From: Istiophorus platypterus
Taxonomy: Eukaryota; Chordata; Actinopteri; Istiophoriformes; Istiophoridae
Direction: 5' to 3'
Length of the DNA stretch: 64,000 bases
Assembly: GCA_016859345.1 (NCBI GenBank)
Contig: CM029129.1
Span: 313,501-377,500 of the forward strand
Shown here: piece after piece, positions 35,001 to 49,000 of the stretch
How the letters are laid out: each line of letters starts with the position of its first letter
Position numbering within the stretch: the first letter of the stretch is position 1
The notes under the pieces: model-generated
Told to the model about the DNA's origin: nothing
What the model saw: the letters and a program-made list of their open reading frames with translations, nothing else
Databases searched by the model: none
Program-made: the position numbers and the translations under genes

Positions 35001-36905
35001 CTGGTGTTTCAAATCAAACCTCAGTCAAATATTGTCTTGAAATACTTTTCATGGTTTGTTTTAATGTACTAACAAGGCAGGTATGTATGTGTGTGTGGGG
35101 GGGGGGTAAATTATGGTAAAAACAAGGTGGCCAAACTTTAAATATTCACAATGAAGTGTATGTATGTCCATTTTGTGACATTCTATTCATCATACTAAAA
35201 GATAAATACCCTCCATATTTTTCTTCAAGCATGGGAAGTGAAACACTGAATTAATTACTTTAAGATTCTCCGCTACTGGATTGTGACTCCAACTAGCTGG
35301 GTCACAATCAAGCCAAAAAATCTTTCAGACTCTCAACCCCCCCCCCCCCCTTTTTCTGAGAGTCGTACAGTGGGCCCCATTTTTCCAAAACACAAAAGAA
35401 GTCCCTTCATGACATGGACACAGTTAGTTTGGAGCTAGCCACTTACTCAAATCTACTAGTCTGTGGGTGTTTCATAAAGAACTTGTGAGGACTGCGTGCT
35501 TGCTGATCCATGCAACACTTCAGGTTACTTTGCACCAACCATGGAGCAAAACAATTTTGCTATTATAAAGGCAGCATCTCATCTCTGAAAATGTAATACA
35601 GTTGTAAGGTTCAGCTCTCAGATCCCTCTATGGCACACAATTAATGGCACAAGCCAATACAGTACATACAGAATGTAAATACTCTATATGTACAGCTGAT
35701 AATGTTTTATAGTTTTGATTACCCAGGAGCTGTGTCTAACTACAGTTTAAAAAAAATAAACATAAATACAACACCTAATGTCAGAAAGTAATATAGTAAA
35801 AAAAGAAACACTTAAAAAGAATTAGTGCAATAAATGCAACAAAAGCCGAGACATTTGGTCCAATGGAGCCTCCCCGCCTTGTGCAACACGGTACAGGAGA
35901 GTTTATAAATCTCCATCACATGTCCAAGTCATAAGCTGCTTGCTCTTACAGCTACATCCTTGTTGCAAGGCCTAGGTTTTTCATCATTTCCTCGCATGTT
36001 GGGAAGGGAAAATGCTACATGCAAGCCGCCCAAAAGTTCAGAAATCTGCTAAAATGCCACTGGTGTTGCAGTTAGTAATAGGGTTACTATTAGTCTGTAA
36101 TACTATTTACAGAGGGGTTATTTAGTAGGGGTTTTGTTTCATTAATGTGTACAGTAATGTAACTAAATCCCCCGGTGAATTAATTTAAACAAAGCCTTCT
36201 TCACCAACTACAGTAAGTAATACATTACCAAGTGTCCCAAAGAGAGATCCTTCAGTCCTTAAATATAAAAGTTAAATATATATTTGTATACTTGGATGTG
36301 GATTTGTGTGCTCTCTATGATACATTTCATTGGGAAGATTTTGGGTTTAAGTATAGATTTTTATATTTTCCATCTCATAAATGATATTTGTGTCAACTTT
36401 AGCAAGCTTACATCATGACCGAAAAAAACTCAAGCTCATTAACTTTAATTTACCTTCAAACAAAAGTAGCCTAAGTTAAATTCAACACAAATGTTCTTGG
36501 AAGCGCCAAAGGCATTAGAAACATAACAGTGAGACCATGAACTTCCACTTCATACTAACACTCATATTTAGGAAAGCTGTAAAAGCTGAGATATGGCAGG
36601 AAGGGTGTCACCCTTCAGCTTTTTGCTTTTGATTTCTGGCTTCTCACTCAATATAGATAATGATAGGCTGATTCAGTGAAGGAATGAAGGAAATGTGTAT
36701 AAACTACAGATAAGCTCAAAATGTTTGTACAAATGCATATGTAAACATAAGTTTATTAAAATATGTCTTTGTGTGGATCTGCCAACGTAGACAGAGCTGC
36801 AGGTTTTAAACATGAGCCAGGATGATTTACATGTCTGTTACTGTGTTTGTTCTGATGGAACTGCCATCTTCGTTTGGATGATGGTTTTTTCCAGAGGTCA
36901 CTGGG
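32079..36905 (-). other. amot: Predicted amot 3' UTR (about 4.8 kb)
   Basis: From the amot stop codon to the poly(A) signal at 32100-32095. I recognise no transposable element in it, in contrast to every comparable stretch in the window, which fits a transcribed and constrained 3' UTR. A proximal AATAAA (- strand, 36757-36752) could give a short form with about 170 nt. G- and C-runs occur at 35096-35106 and 35337-35350. Confidence 0.5.
32095..32100 (-). terminator. amot: Poly(A) signal for amot (distal)
   Basis: On the - strand AATAAA is followed after 16 nt by CA and then TTGTTTTTGGTGTTTAG, a good GU-rich downstream element. The predicted cleavage is near 32079. Confidence 0.6.
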
Positions 36906-37039
36906 TCAGATGAGGATCTCCACGATGTCATTGTCCACTTCCTGTTGGGTGGATGAGGTTGGTGGGGGAGGTTGATGCTGTGGGTAGGACTGGACAGGGA
37001 GTCTCCGCTCCAAGGTGCTGCTATGAAACACTGCCACAT
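36906..37039 (-). CDS. amot: amot exon J (last coding exon)
   Basis: 3' splice site TCTGTGTAG. Encodes D-V-A-V-F-H-S-S-T-L-E-R-R-L-P-V-Q-S, a Pro/Gln-rich stretch, then E-V-D-N-D-I-V-E-I-L-I and TGA at 36908-36906. The hydrophobic last residue marks the PDZ ligand. Confidence 0.93.
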
Positions 37040-40000
37040 CTACACAGAGATGACAAAGAACATTGTAAAGTTAGAAAAGTCAGCATTTCTGTTGATCTGG
37101 TCAGTATGATTTATAAACTTCTAGTCTTGTAGGTTAGCCACACAAGCACACATACATTGCAGTAAAAACAATCTTGGAGATGTCAGGTGATAGGGCTGGA
37201 CAGTATGATTTAAAACCTATATCACAATAAACATCAATCGTCATACAACAACATCTTGCTTTTGTGTGGGCTCAGTTCTATTATTTTAGTTGCGATTATT
37301 TACAGCATGATCAGGTAAACATTTTGGAGCTGGCTTGGTATGGGTAAAACATCTGGTCCTGATTTTTAACATGTTCAGTGTTTTCCCTGCCATTATAAAT
37401 ATAATTAGGTGGAGCACCTCAGAATTTTTGCCCAGGCCTGAACCAAATGAACAGAAAATAGAATTACAGCCTTGTAGGTGTAGGCCTCTGCCAACCAGAC
37501 AAGTTGCAGTTCACATCCATGTCTCATGTATTATATGTATTTAAGACTTTGAATGAATCTAATAAAATTCATGAAGAATATTTTATCCTAATTAGCATAT
37601 GTATTATTGAGTTATGGCCAAAAACACATTTTTTGTGGTCATACTGACCTTGACCTTTTACAGCCAGATTCTTATTTGTTTATCCATGAGTCCAATTTAT
37701 GTCAAATGATGAGAAATGGAAATCAGGAGATACTTTGTTCACAAGAATAACATGGATGTGAGGTTATAGTGAACACAGATTAAACACAACTAACAGCAAC
37801 AGAAGAAAGAATTTCATAGGACAAAGAATAAACAAAAAATGCAGGAATTGGGAAAGTTTGGTATATGGTGGTACCTACCCCAACACCATGTTGAATTCAC
37901 TTTCTATTCATCAAGACATAATATTTATTCAAGGACTGACTACTACTTCATGTTTAGTAAAGATTGTAATAAGGTGAAAGTTTGCAAAATTGGTGTGATC
38001 GTTCTGGATTACAACTTAAATAAAATTTAGCTGGAAGGCTAAAAACTACTACATAGAGACTCAATACAGGCATCCTGAATATTAATACACTTAAAAGAAG
38101 TGGTTCATGAATTGAAAATATACATGGAATGTAATAATAATTTAGAGGTCAATCTAGCAATTTTTTGGGATGCAGCCAAAGCCTTTATCAGAGGGAAAAT
38201 CAGAGCTAAGTCTGAAAGGGTAACAAAATTAAAGCCTAATAGCTCTCACTCCTGCAAGAACAACAAGAACTTGGAAAAACTCATAGGATTCATGAAGCAA
38301 AGGTAAAATGAATCAGGAGAAGCATCCAAGTTACTTACATGGAAACCTAGGAAACAGCAAGCAGAAAATAAAATTCCCCAAATTAGACGCTTCTTAATGA
38401 AGAAGATACCTACAAATTTCGAAGGAGTCCAGAAAGTGCTTGAAATATACTATAAATCACTATACACACAGGCATGTAAGGCAGACAGACTAATAATTAA
38501 AAAATTCCTGGCCTCATTAGACCTCCCTTCCATTGGTGAAGATCAAAATAAAAAAATGTATATAAGATCTCAGTAAAGGAAATAGACAGCATAATTGCAG
38601 GCCTCAGTGCCTCAAATCCTCTGGCTTTGATAGACTCACCTCAAAACAGTATTAGTGTATAAGAGCATTTCTTCCCTTATTAAAAGCATCCTTCAATTAC
38701 ACCTTGTAGTGTGGGTCATCCTGCCTTGGTGATGGGAGGCATTTACATCAGGCATATCAATAAGGGCAAAGATAAAATAGATGGTAAAGGATATAAATGG
38801 TAAATTGACTGCACTTTTATAATGCTCTTCTAGTTTTACTGCCCACTCAAAGCTCTTTACACTACATTCAACATTCACCCATTCACACAGTGCTTTTCTA
38901 TACTTCTAGCGCTTTCTATACACACTCACACGCCAGTGATACATCAGGGGCAATTTGGGGTTCAGTATTTTGACCAAGGACACTTCAGCATGCAGACTGG
39001 AGGAGCCGGGGATCAAACTGCCAGGGATATAACCACCAACCTTCCAGTTAGTTGACAACCCGCCCTACTTCCTGAGCTATAGTCACCCCACTACCATTGG
39101 TTCCATGAAGACCGGACAAGCAAACACATGATAAATTAAGGAGAACCCTTCATATTATTAATCACATTTTTTAAAGGAACATTAAGTGCATTCCCTCTCA
39201 GTCCCAATGCTGGGAATGTTTTCAACTTAGGTGGATGGGACTTTTTACTTTAAGTTATGATTTGGATTTTGCAAAATATTCACACAATGCATGAGAACAC
39301 CCCCTCCCCAAAAACGAGTTCAACAGAGATGCGGACAAGGCTGCCCATTTGGCCCATTACTTTTCAACCTTTTTATCGAACCACCATCCTATCAGAGAGG
39401 AGACTGCTTTGGAGAAAGGAAGCAGTCTAATAATAAGTGTGGAAAAAAGAACTTTATACAGTATATGGATGATGTGCTAAACCCTGAATCTGATGTACCA
39501 TTGCTAATAAACATACTGGGTAGGTGTTGGGGATATGATGATTATAGTTTCAGTGTCCAAAAAACCTTGTTATATTTCATTACCTTTTAACCTTTCATCA
39601 TGCTTCTTCACAAGACTTGCAATTCAGTTGGCATCATCCATACATTAGGTATCTGGGAGTCTTCTTTACATAAAGCCTGTCACACCTGTATGATGTTAGT
39701 TACAGGCAGACAGGAAAATATATAATGATCTGTATAGGGGCTTGCTCCCTCTCAACCTCAGCAGTCAAATAAGGACAATTAAAATGAACAACATTGTTAT
39801 ATACCTGTTTATAGCACTCCAAGTAGAGGTGCCTCTTAAGCAGTTTAAGGAACAGAATGGGTACTTGTCTAGCTTCAACCGAAATAATAAAAGCCAGAGA
39901 GTGAGATATTCAACATTACAGCTGAAGGGGACATTACAAATGAATCTTAAAGATTACTACGTGCCAGCTCAGCTGAAGCCTCTTGTGTGTTGGTGTCACC

Positions 40001-43000
40001 CAGCCTATGAGGCTAAATGGAAAGACATTGAGCAAAGTGGACTTTTACTGATATCTACAGATCTACCACTTCTTTCCGAGGGAAGTAATGATCCCTGAAT
40101 CTGCTGAGGCCCAAAGAATAAATCAGATACTTGTTGTTGCTCATAATTAAAAAAACACTAATGGCATCATAGGCAAACTATAGGGCTTTACCTAAATGAA
40201 CGGCAATTCAACCAATAAGGATGCACTTGGAAAAAGAAAGCCAAAACGATAATATCAAAGTAAACGCGGCTTTGAGAACTTCCACTAACTCCTTGTTTTG
40301 GAGAGATTTCTGCTGGAAAAATTTGATCCATTTTTTTACAATCCACAACCAGAAATCCAAATTAAGTTGTCTGAGCATTTCAGCTAAAGAGTGTGTGGAT
40401 CAATCTCACTGGACTGTACACATACAGTATCTTCTGGACTTGTTAAGACTCTTTGAAAAGGAGTGGGCCCTTAAGTCTCAGAGATTCTGGTCTCTGTCTC
40501 TCCTCCTTGCAACTTGGAAATATTCTTAAAGACCTTCATAAAAGTGACACATATCTTCTGAAGATTTTTACGACCCCAAGTGAAAAAACAATTAGAAAAT
40601 TCTGGTTACAGAAGGAACCATCCCACCATCATCCTCCTTATTACCATAATCAACTCTATTTGCTAGGTGGAGAAACAGACCATCACTCTTTGCTTTCAAA
40701 ATGAGAAGGGGGGGGAATTCCCAGGAAAATTGGATTGTTATAATCAACTAAAATTTTAATGTCAGATTTTTTGTTGTCTGAATCCTTTTTAGATGCATCA
40801 TGAACTGTACCTGCTCCCTACTTTCTTTTCCTCTTTTTTTTTACTGTGTTGTAATTTCTGGAGCCTCACCTATTCTATTTTCTTGCAAAAATTAAACAAA
40901 AAAAAAAGTGAAAAAAAATGATATATCTTTACTCAACTTCACTTTTTGCAAACTCCAAGCAGACTTTCATGTGTCTTTCACTAAGGAGAGAATTTTTCTG
41001 GCCACTCTGTCATAAAGCCAAGATAAGTGGAGCACTGAAATGATCTTTACCTTTCTAGAACTTTCTCTTATCTCCACACAGGATTTCTCAATCACACCTC
41101 ATCACTGAGCATACTTGTTTCACATTTAACTGTAAAAAAACAAACTATGTTGCATTTTTCCAAATACTGACTTGAATATGGTCCAAAATGATGCGTAAAT
41201 TTATAATTTACACATTATGCACAATGTCCAAATACCCCCCCCCCCCAATTCTTAGGTTGAAACCTATTGTACGTCTGGACCACCTTGGTCAATATGCCAG
41301 ATTGAGGATATAGTTGAAAAAAAAAAAACAACAACCAAAAAAACTGTTTTGAATCTCCCAATAAAGCTGTTCTCATTTATATGTTATGTAAACGTGTCCC
41401 ATTAAGACGGCATATTAACCAGCAGTCATTTCCAAGCAATTTCCAAGCAGCTGCTCTGCACTGCTAAAATCCTGATTTCATAACCACAATGTCATCTGAC
41501 AAAATCACTGTACCTATGTTGTCAAATCTAGCAACAAGTAAGGAGCATTCCCTGTAACTGCCCCCTGCTGATGTAAGAGAAACTGTATATGTAACATACA
41601 TCTGCTCTAATTCATCTCGAAAGAGCAACAGCCAGAGAGGAAACTCTACCACAGCTGGCCAACCAATGGTGTAACTTCATCACAAACTCAGCTCCATCAC
41701 TCACTCACTCACTCAGTCATGGACATTTGGGGATGGAGCACTGGACTGTGGCCAGTCCAGCCAAAACTAAGACAGAGGAATTTTGACTTAGAGCCTAAGT
41801 GTGATTATACTCGACTAACTGCATTGATGCCTCAATTTTAAAAAAAGGGTTGTGTCTGGAACAATTTCTATATAGTGCACTACATTTACTGCCTGTCATT
41901 TCATCTCTACATAGAGCCTCAAACAACAGAAAGAATAATGCAGCATCCATGTGATGTACTCTACTTTCTGCTAACAATCCCACAATGCAACATGTTAGAT
42001 TTCAAATATGTGCAACTCTACTGCTGTCAGTGATGATGTAAAATGATGATGAATGATAAGTGTCAAAACTGACAATTTACTGCTCACTATAAATTAAACT
42101 ACTGAATACACATGAAGTAATCCGGGCGTGAACACGGGACTGATTTGGGATACAGCCAAGGACAAGAATCATGTACCCATAATGCCCTCCTGTAAGACCT
42201 CACAGGCAATAGGGGCCCTCAAAAGGTAATGGCTGAATCATGTCAATCATGATGGCTTCATGCATACTTTTTCATGATTAAGATCATCCATCATTCATAG
42301 TATCCAGCATTGCTTTCATTCTTCAGTAACCTGAAACAAGATTAAAACATAGAGAAAAGTTTTTCCCCATTTAGTTATTTTTACGCTATCACATTTGGGA
42401 TACTATATATATTACAAAGTCTTAGAGTAAAAGGAAGACATAGTAACCATTTGAGAACCATGTGTAGAGGTCCCATAAAATGTGTCTGTGTTCATCAAAT
42501 ACATGTTAAATTGTTCCAGGCCTGAAAATCTGAGAACACAGGGATCAACTTATAGAGAAAGTGCTGCCTTAAAACGTTTATACTAGCCAATTATCTATTT
42601 AGAATAAGCTTTATTATGTGTTTATCATGTCTTAATTGTAATAATTTAAAATTTCTCCATAATTCTTGTATTTCTGAGAATATAATTACTACACATTATA
42701 TAATGTCTATATATTTAGTTAACGTGTACTAAACATTAAAACATCAGCATGCAACCTGTGGTTTACACAACATTGAATCCTTTGTGTCATGAATTGGATG
42801 ACTTTATCTTTCTAATGTCATGATTATAGTGGGACAAACCATTGTATCTTTCATTAGTTATTATGTATTTCCAAAATATGTGAATTGCTTAAATGATGCC
42901 TAAAGACTGTAGATAAAGAAACTTTGTGTACAGTCTATGCTTCTGCTGAATTTGTGTTTTCTATCATTCATAACTGAATATCTTTGGGTTTTAGACGGTT

Positions 43001-46000
43001 AGTCAGATAAAACAAAATATTTGAAGGCTTGGACTCTGAGAAATTCTGAATTGAAATTTTTGACTGACAATTTTAAACTTCAGCTGATACTGAAAATTTG
43101 TTTGATTCCTTTTGAGTACACTTTATGATCTTTTTGCTTAACCTACATTTTTGAGGTGGACAAACACTCCAGTGACTCTTGAAACAAAACTTTGAAGAAA
43201 ACAATAAGCAGGATACCATCCTCAAACTGGAGGCATACTACATGTGTTATCACAGCCTTAGACATCTCTGAGCTCATACTGACATGTTTGACAGTATGTT
43301 CTGACCTGCTATGCGGTCAGGAATGTAGACAGGGCTGGGACTGGAAAGGCGGGCAGGCAGAGTCATGCTCTGAAGGGCTGGAGTGCTGGGCTTGCTGGTG
43401 TCCTGACTCTGGCCCTTCTCAGTCTGTGTGCAGCTGTCTCTGCTGCCTGTCTTTGAGTGGCCTGCAGTCATCGGGGTGGAAGGAAATACTGGCGAGGGGG
43501 AAGATGAGATTGACTCTGTCCTTAGAGACTCTGTGCGAAACTCGGGACCCAGGAGAACGCCTGGAGAACCATGAGAAGAGAGCAATCATGATGCTGAGTA
43601 GCAAAGTAACTACAAATGACTGTCTATCGCTATTTCTTAGCGATAGACAGAGTGTTAAGTACTCTGCATTAGCTGTAAGGACCGCTGGTTCATACCTAGA
43701 CTGCCTTTCCAGCTTGTGTCCTTGCGCTCTTCAGTGATGGGCGAGCTACTGAGTCCTAGGCTGTGGGAGAGCAGTCCTGAACCACCTGAGCCAGTGTTAG
43801 AGATGGACATCAGGGACTTGGAGGGCCTCATAACAGATTGCAGGTCTGACTTGATGGGCTCCTTCCTCGAACGCTGGTGAAGCACCTTGATCATGGCATC
43901 CTTCTCTATGATTTGGGCATGGAGATTCTTTATTCTGGATAAGGCAAAGCAAGAGGGAGAACCAGAAAGGAGCCAAAGTTACTACATGATAGTGAGCATC
44001 TATGAGCTAAAGGTGGGCTTTCACACCAGTGGTTCATTGCATTTGGTCCAGACTAAGGAAAAAAAAATGACATATTGTTGCCTTTTAGTCCAGTCTTTTA
44101 GTTCATGTTCACACTGGTTTCTTATAGACAAACCGTGGCAAATAAATATGAAGTCATATAGACAATAAACTCCTTCACTGATCAGTTCACTCTCTGCCCT
44201 CTAACAGCAATTGGTCTGCTTTGCTGTTACACCACAAATGAAATACACCAAAGTTCATTTGGAAACACACCAAAGTACCCTTTTACAGGTGGTTTCCCTG
44301 CAGTGGTTTGGTCCACAGGGTTTAACTGTAAACTTTCAAACCAGCCTCAACAAACTGAACCAAACAGGAAAAGACACTAGATTTCAATTGAACTTGTGTG
44401 AAAGCAGGTTGAGAGTGAGTCCATACTAGGGCTCTCAATACCAGTATATGTGCTGTCTATAGAAGGATGGATAACAACAATTAAGTCCTTTTTCTTCTGT
44501 CCATCTATCGCAAAATTGAGAACTTAAGGTGAAATATCTTTTCACCAGTTCTCAGCTTCGGTCCTGGTTGTCCTGGTTGAAACGTCATTAGTCAATCTTT
44601 CCAACTAAATGCAATATTTACCAGGCTACCATCCGCCTCCATGCATTAATATTGACATGACTAGGTGTGAGGGAAGCTTCATGTATGTGAAGAGATCTTT
44701 ACCTGCTTTCCATGTCCAGACAGCGTCGATTGGCCATGAGAATCTCTTCTTCTTCCTTCTGGATTCGAGCTTCCACTGATGTATCATAGCTGCTGCTGGG
44801 AGAGTGGCTTATCACTGCTACAGATGTATCCCTGCACAACAGGACAGAGGTTGAAAAATATTTTAGTAAGAAAAAAAAAGATGATTAAAATAATTTTGAA
44901 AAAAAAGGCTTTGCTGATGTTGACCTATGCTGCATCCTTGTTAAGAAAGGCTTTAATCCCAGTGATTTCTAAGGCAGCAGGTACACAATTGTTGCTTTTA
45001 GTTCTCTCTCTTGACCGGAACAAGAACCAAAGACTAATTTGAAAATGTTTGAAAATTTTATCATTAGCTTATGAACATTTGAGAGACATCAATGTCTGAA
45101 ACAACAGGCCTCATCCAAGAACATTTTATAACATTTTATAATTCATACAGTTTACAAAACTCTCTTGTAGAAGCTGCTGTGAAAACTGTGCCAATAAAAA
45201 TAGTAAAATCTAGAAAACCTTTCTTTAATTGGATACCCACGATGATGATAATATGGTGAATAGATTATTATTTGCATTAAGGTCATTCCATGTCAAATCA
45301 ATAGAGGCCAACTGACTGAACATTTTGGATTTGCTTCATACTTCATGTAAATATTGTCATTACACTCAACAACTAGTGTGCATAATTTTCAGCTTGCATC
45401 TTGTTTAGTTTGTGAGATATGAAGGCTCTAAAAAAAGGGGTTGTGGCCCTAACAAACATGTTTGAGTTTGAACAATACTATGTTGTCACTGAAGTGTATG
45501 TTACCTGCCAGTTCATCTAAGTGGGGTATCGATGATTGTCAGGATATGCACAAGAGGGACCAAAAGAGGGACCAAAAGAGGGACCAAAAGAGGGACCAAA
45601 AGAGGGACCAAAAGAGGGACTCTGTGCCTACATTACTGCGGTCACCCACTCAATACCCCATAGAGACTGTGTCTGTCCCCCGACCACCTAAATTAACTGA
45701 CTCAAAAACATGCAGAAGAGGAGATGTACTGGATAACCTAATAAAAATTAAGACCACCAATACTGAAATACAACAAAATATGAGAATTAAAACTGGACTC
45801 TTAAACATTAGATCACTCCCATCCAAAGCTGTATTACTTAATGATCTGATATTAGATCACCATATTGACGTATTTTTTCTTATTGAGTCCTGGCTGTCTC
45901 ATGATGAATTTGTAGGCTTGAATGAATCCACCCCCCAGTCATATTAATACTCATATTCCTAGAGACACTGGCCGAGGAGGTGGAGTTGCAGCCATTTTCA

Positions 46001-49000
46001 TCTCAAGCCTGTTAATCAACCCAAAACCTAAACACAGCCATGACTCATTCGAAAGCCTGATTCTTAGTCTTATACACCCGACCTGGAAAACTTCAAAGCC
46101 TCTTCTATTTGTTATAGTGAACCGTGCTCCTGGACCATACTCTGAATTTCTATCTGAATTCTCTGAGATTTTATCAACCTCAGTCATTAGTACAGACAAA
46201 ATAATTGCTGTAAGCAATTTCAATATTCATGTCAACATTGATAGTGATAGCCTCAGCACTGTGTTTATCTCACTTTTAGACTCAGTTGGCTTTGCCCAAC
46301 GGGTAAATAAAACCACTCATTGTTTTAACCATACCATCCACCTTGTTCCGACATATGGCATAGAAATTGAACACTTAATTGTCTTTCCACAGATTCCTCT
46401 TCTTTCAGACCATTGTTTAATAACCTTTGAACTTCTGTTACTTGACTACACACCATTAGGCAAAAATGTCTTTACTAGATGTTTATCTGATAGAGCTGTA
46501 GCTAAATTTAAAGAAGTGATTAGATCAGTGCTAAATTCACTGCCATATCACAATATTACACAGTATGCTAACTTTAGCGTCTCCCAAATTGATCAGTTTG
46601 TTGATATTGCTTCAGGCTAAATAAGAACAACACCTGACTCTATTGCTCCTCTAAAAAAGAAGATAATAAAACAAAGGAGGTAACTCCATGGTTTTCACCA
46701 ACTAACTTCAATGATCTCTTCTTCTAAACCATCAACCTGTCTCTTAGAACCCATCCCAACCAGACTGCTTAAGGAAGTTCTACTCTTAGAACTTCTCTAT
46801 CAGACATAATCAATCTGTCCTTATTATCAGACTATGTATCGCAGTCTTTTAAAATAGCTGTAATTAAACCTCTTCTTAAAAAGCCTACTCTCAATCCAGA
46901 TGTTTTAGTCAACTATAGACCCAAATCCAACTTTCCATTTCTCTCTAAGATCCTTGAGAAAGCTGTTGCCAATCAGTTGTGTGAATTTTTACATAATAAT
47001 AGTTTATTTGAGGATTTTCAGTCAAGCTTTAGAGTGCATCATAGCATGGAGACAGCACTGGTGAAGGTTATGAATGATCAGACCACTCGCTGCGCCATGA
47101 GCTTGATCAACACCCACTGCTTTAATTATTATGATTACTACTGTTACCATTTCATTTAGTCCTATTGGTAATATTATTAGCCCTGTTTGTATAACTACAG
47201 TATATATAGCTATTAGTCCCATTATTATGCTATGCTCTCTCTCCTCCCTCCTGCCCCCCTTTGTCTCTCGCTCTCTCTCCCTCTTTTTTTCACACTCAAC
47301 CCAGCTGGTCGAGGCAGACACCCGCCCACCATGAGCCAGGATCTGTTCAACGTTTCTACCTGTTAAAGGGAGTTTTTCGTTGCCACTTTCACCAAGTGCT
47401 TGCTCATTGTGGAAATGTTGGGTAAATAATAACTATAAAGAGTCTGGTCTAGACCTGCTCTATATGAAAAGTGCCCTGAGATAACATCTGTTATGATATG
47501 GTGATATATAAATAAAACTGATTGAACTGAATTGAAATTGAATTAAATCTAAAGAGCTAATAGTATGCTATCACTCCTCTAGGACATGGTGCTCCCAGAA
47601 TGCAGGATTACTTGCGGTTCCCAGAGTCTCCAAAAATAGTATGTGTTGATTTGACATGGAATTACTCATTAAGTTTATTATATTTTTTTATTTAAATAAA
47701 TTTCTTTATCATATTTAACTCCTAATTCATTCAGATTAACTTTTAACTATTTTCCCTGTGAAGAAAGGCAGTCTGTCTCTTCAGGACTTGTACAACTGGC
47801 CTGAACTACTCATGTATTTTCATTAACACTTATGAGAATTAGTAAAAGAAAAATTTGGTGAATGCCACAAATTCTCTTAAGTCACTCATATGTGACCCCT
47901 AAGAACAAATGGATTAGTACCGATGGCTGTAAAAGGTCTGATGTCTCATAGAATGAAATACCAGTAGCTCTTCAGCACATGTACCTCTGAGTGGCGACTG
48001 AGGCGGCAGCATCCAGGGCAAACTGCCTCATCACGCTCTCCTCCAAGTACTTCTGCTCCCACTTGGTCATGTCGGCCTCCAGAGCCAGGATCCGCTCCTC
48101 CTTCTCCCTCAGGTGTTCCATCAACACTGTGGCGTTGTACTCGGATGGGACCGCACCACTACTTTGAGAGCCTCCCTGACGCTGGGAGGGATGAAGAAGA
48201 CATAAAGAGGGGTGATAGATGGGAGTAAAAAAAAAAGAGGAAAATAATTTATCATTTGTGGATTCAAAACAAAATATGTTGCTGGTGAGAACCCCATACA
48301 TGTAACAGATAACCAGTTAAATCAAATGGTAGGATTAAAGTTGCATAATGTTGCAAGTCTAAAAGAGAGTGCTGAGTGCTTGTAGGAAGAGTCTGTACTT
48401 AGCAGAAGGAAAAGGAAAAAAATAGAATGGGGAAAAGAACCCCAGAAAATGAGCAGTGTCACATGTCTGCAAGCTGGCTCGAACAGTGAGGAGTTTCAGT
48501 TAAAACCAGTTGCAATTTGACGTTAAAGTTATACAGGAAGGAGTTACTATGTTTTGAGATATGGTTGTTTATGAGAAGATTGAAGGGGCAATGTGTAAGA
48601 ATTGGCCAGGTTCCCCAAGAATTGAAGAGGGAATTTACTCTTGACAAGAGCAGATGGCTGCTACACAGGTGTATAGCCTACTCATAGTTACTACTTCTTC
48701 ATCCTCACGTTGTACTGGGGTAGACTAAATGCTACAGTAACTCATTGTGTCCCTATTGTCCTTATAAAGTCTAAATTTCTAGATAATTGTGTATTAGTTT
48801 TCTATTGGATTTTAACCAGTTCCAATAATACTAGTAGTAGTTACACTGGAATTGGTTAGTGTATATATAGCTATTAGTCCCATTATTAAGCTATGAACCC
48901 CCCCCCCCCGTCTCTCCCTCTCTTTTTAACTCAGCCCAGCCGGTCGAGGCAGACGGCCGCCCACCATGACCCTGGATCTGTTCAACGTTTCTATCTGTTA

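Larger units (their letters stand above)
45285..47662. repeat. 17-bp inverted repeat flanking the L2 composite
   Basis: ATTCCATGTCAAATCAA at 45285-45301 and its exact reverse complement at 47646-47662. The sequence resembles the ends of some fish DNA transposons, so these may be terminal repeats of an element into which L2 inserted. Confidence 0.6.

Noticed and set aside
39458..39475. Y-M-D-D block read as a retroviral reverse transcriptase
   Set aside because: The flanking motifs (G-Q-G-C-P and the post-RT C-W-C-H-P region) are those of an L1-like LINE; Met is a substitution in a decayed copy.
43192..43737. 181-residue open frame on the + strand
   Set aside because: It is exactly opposite amot exons I and H and the short intron between them. 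The - strand reading matches angiomotin with correct splice sites, so this is a shadow frame.
45922..46620. 232-residue frame considered as a host gene
   Set aside because: It is an L2-type endonuclease with G-R-G-G-G-V and S-D-H-C-L-I motifs, continuous with LINE sequence.
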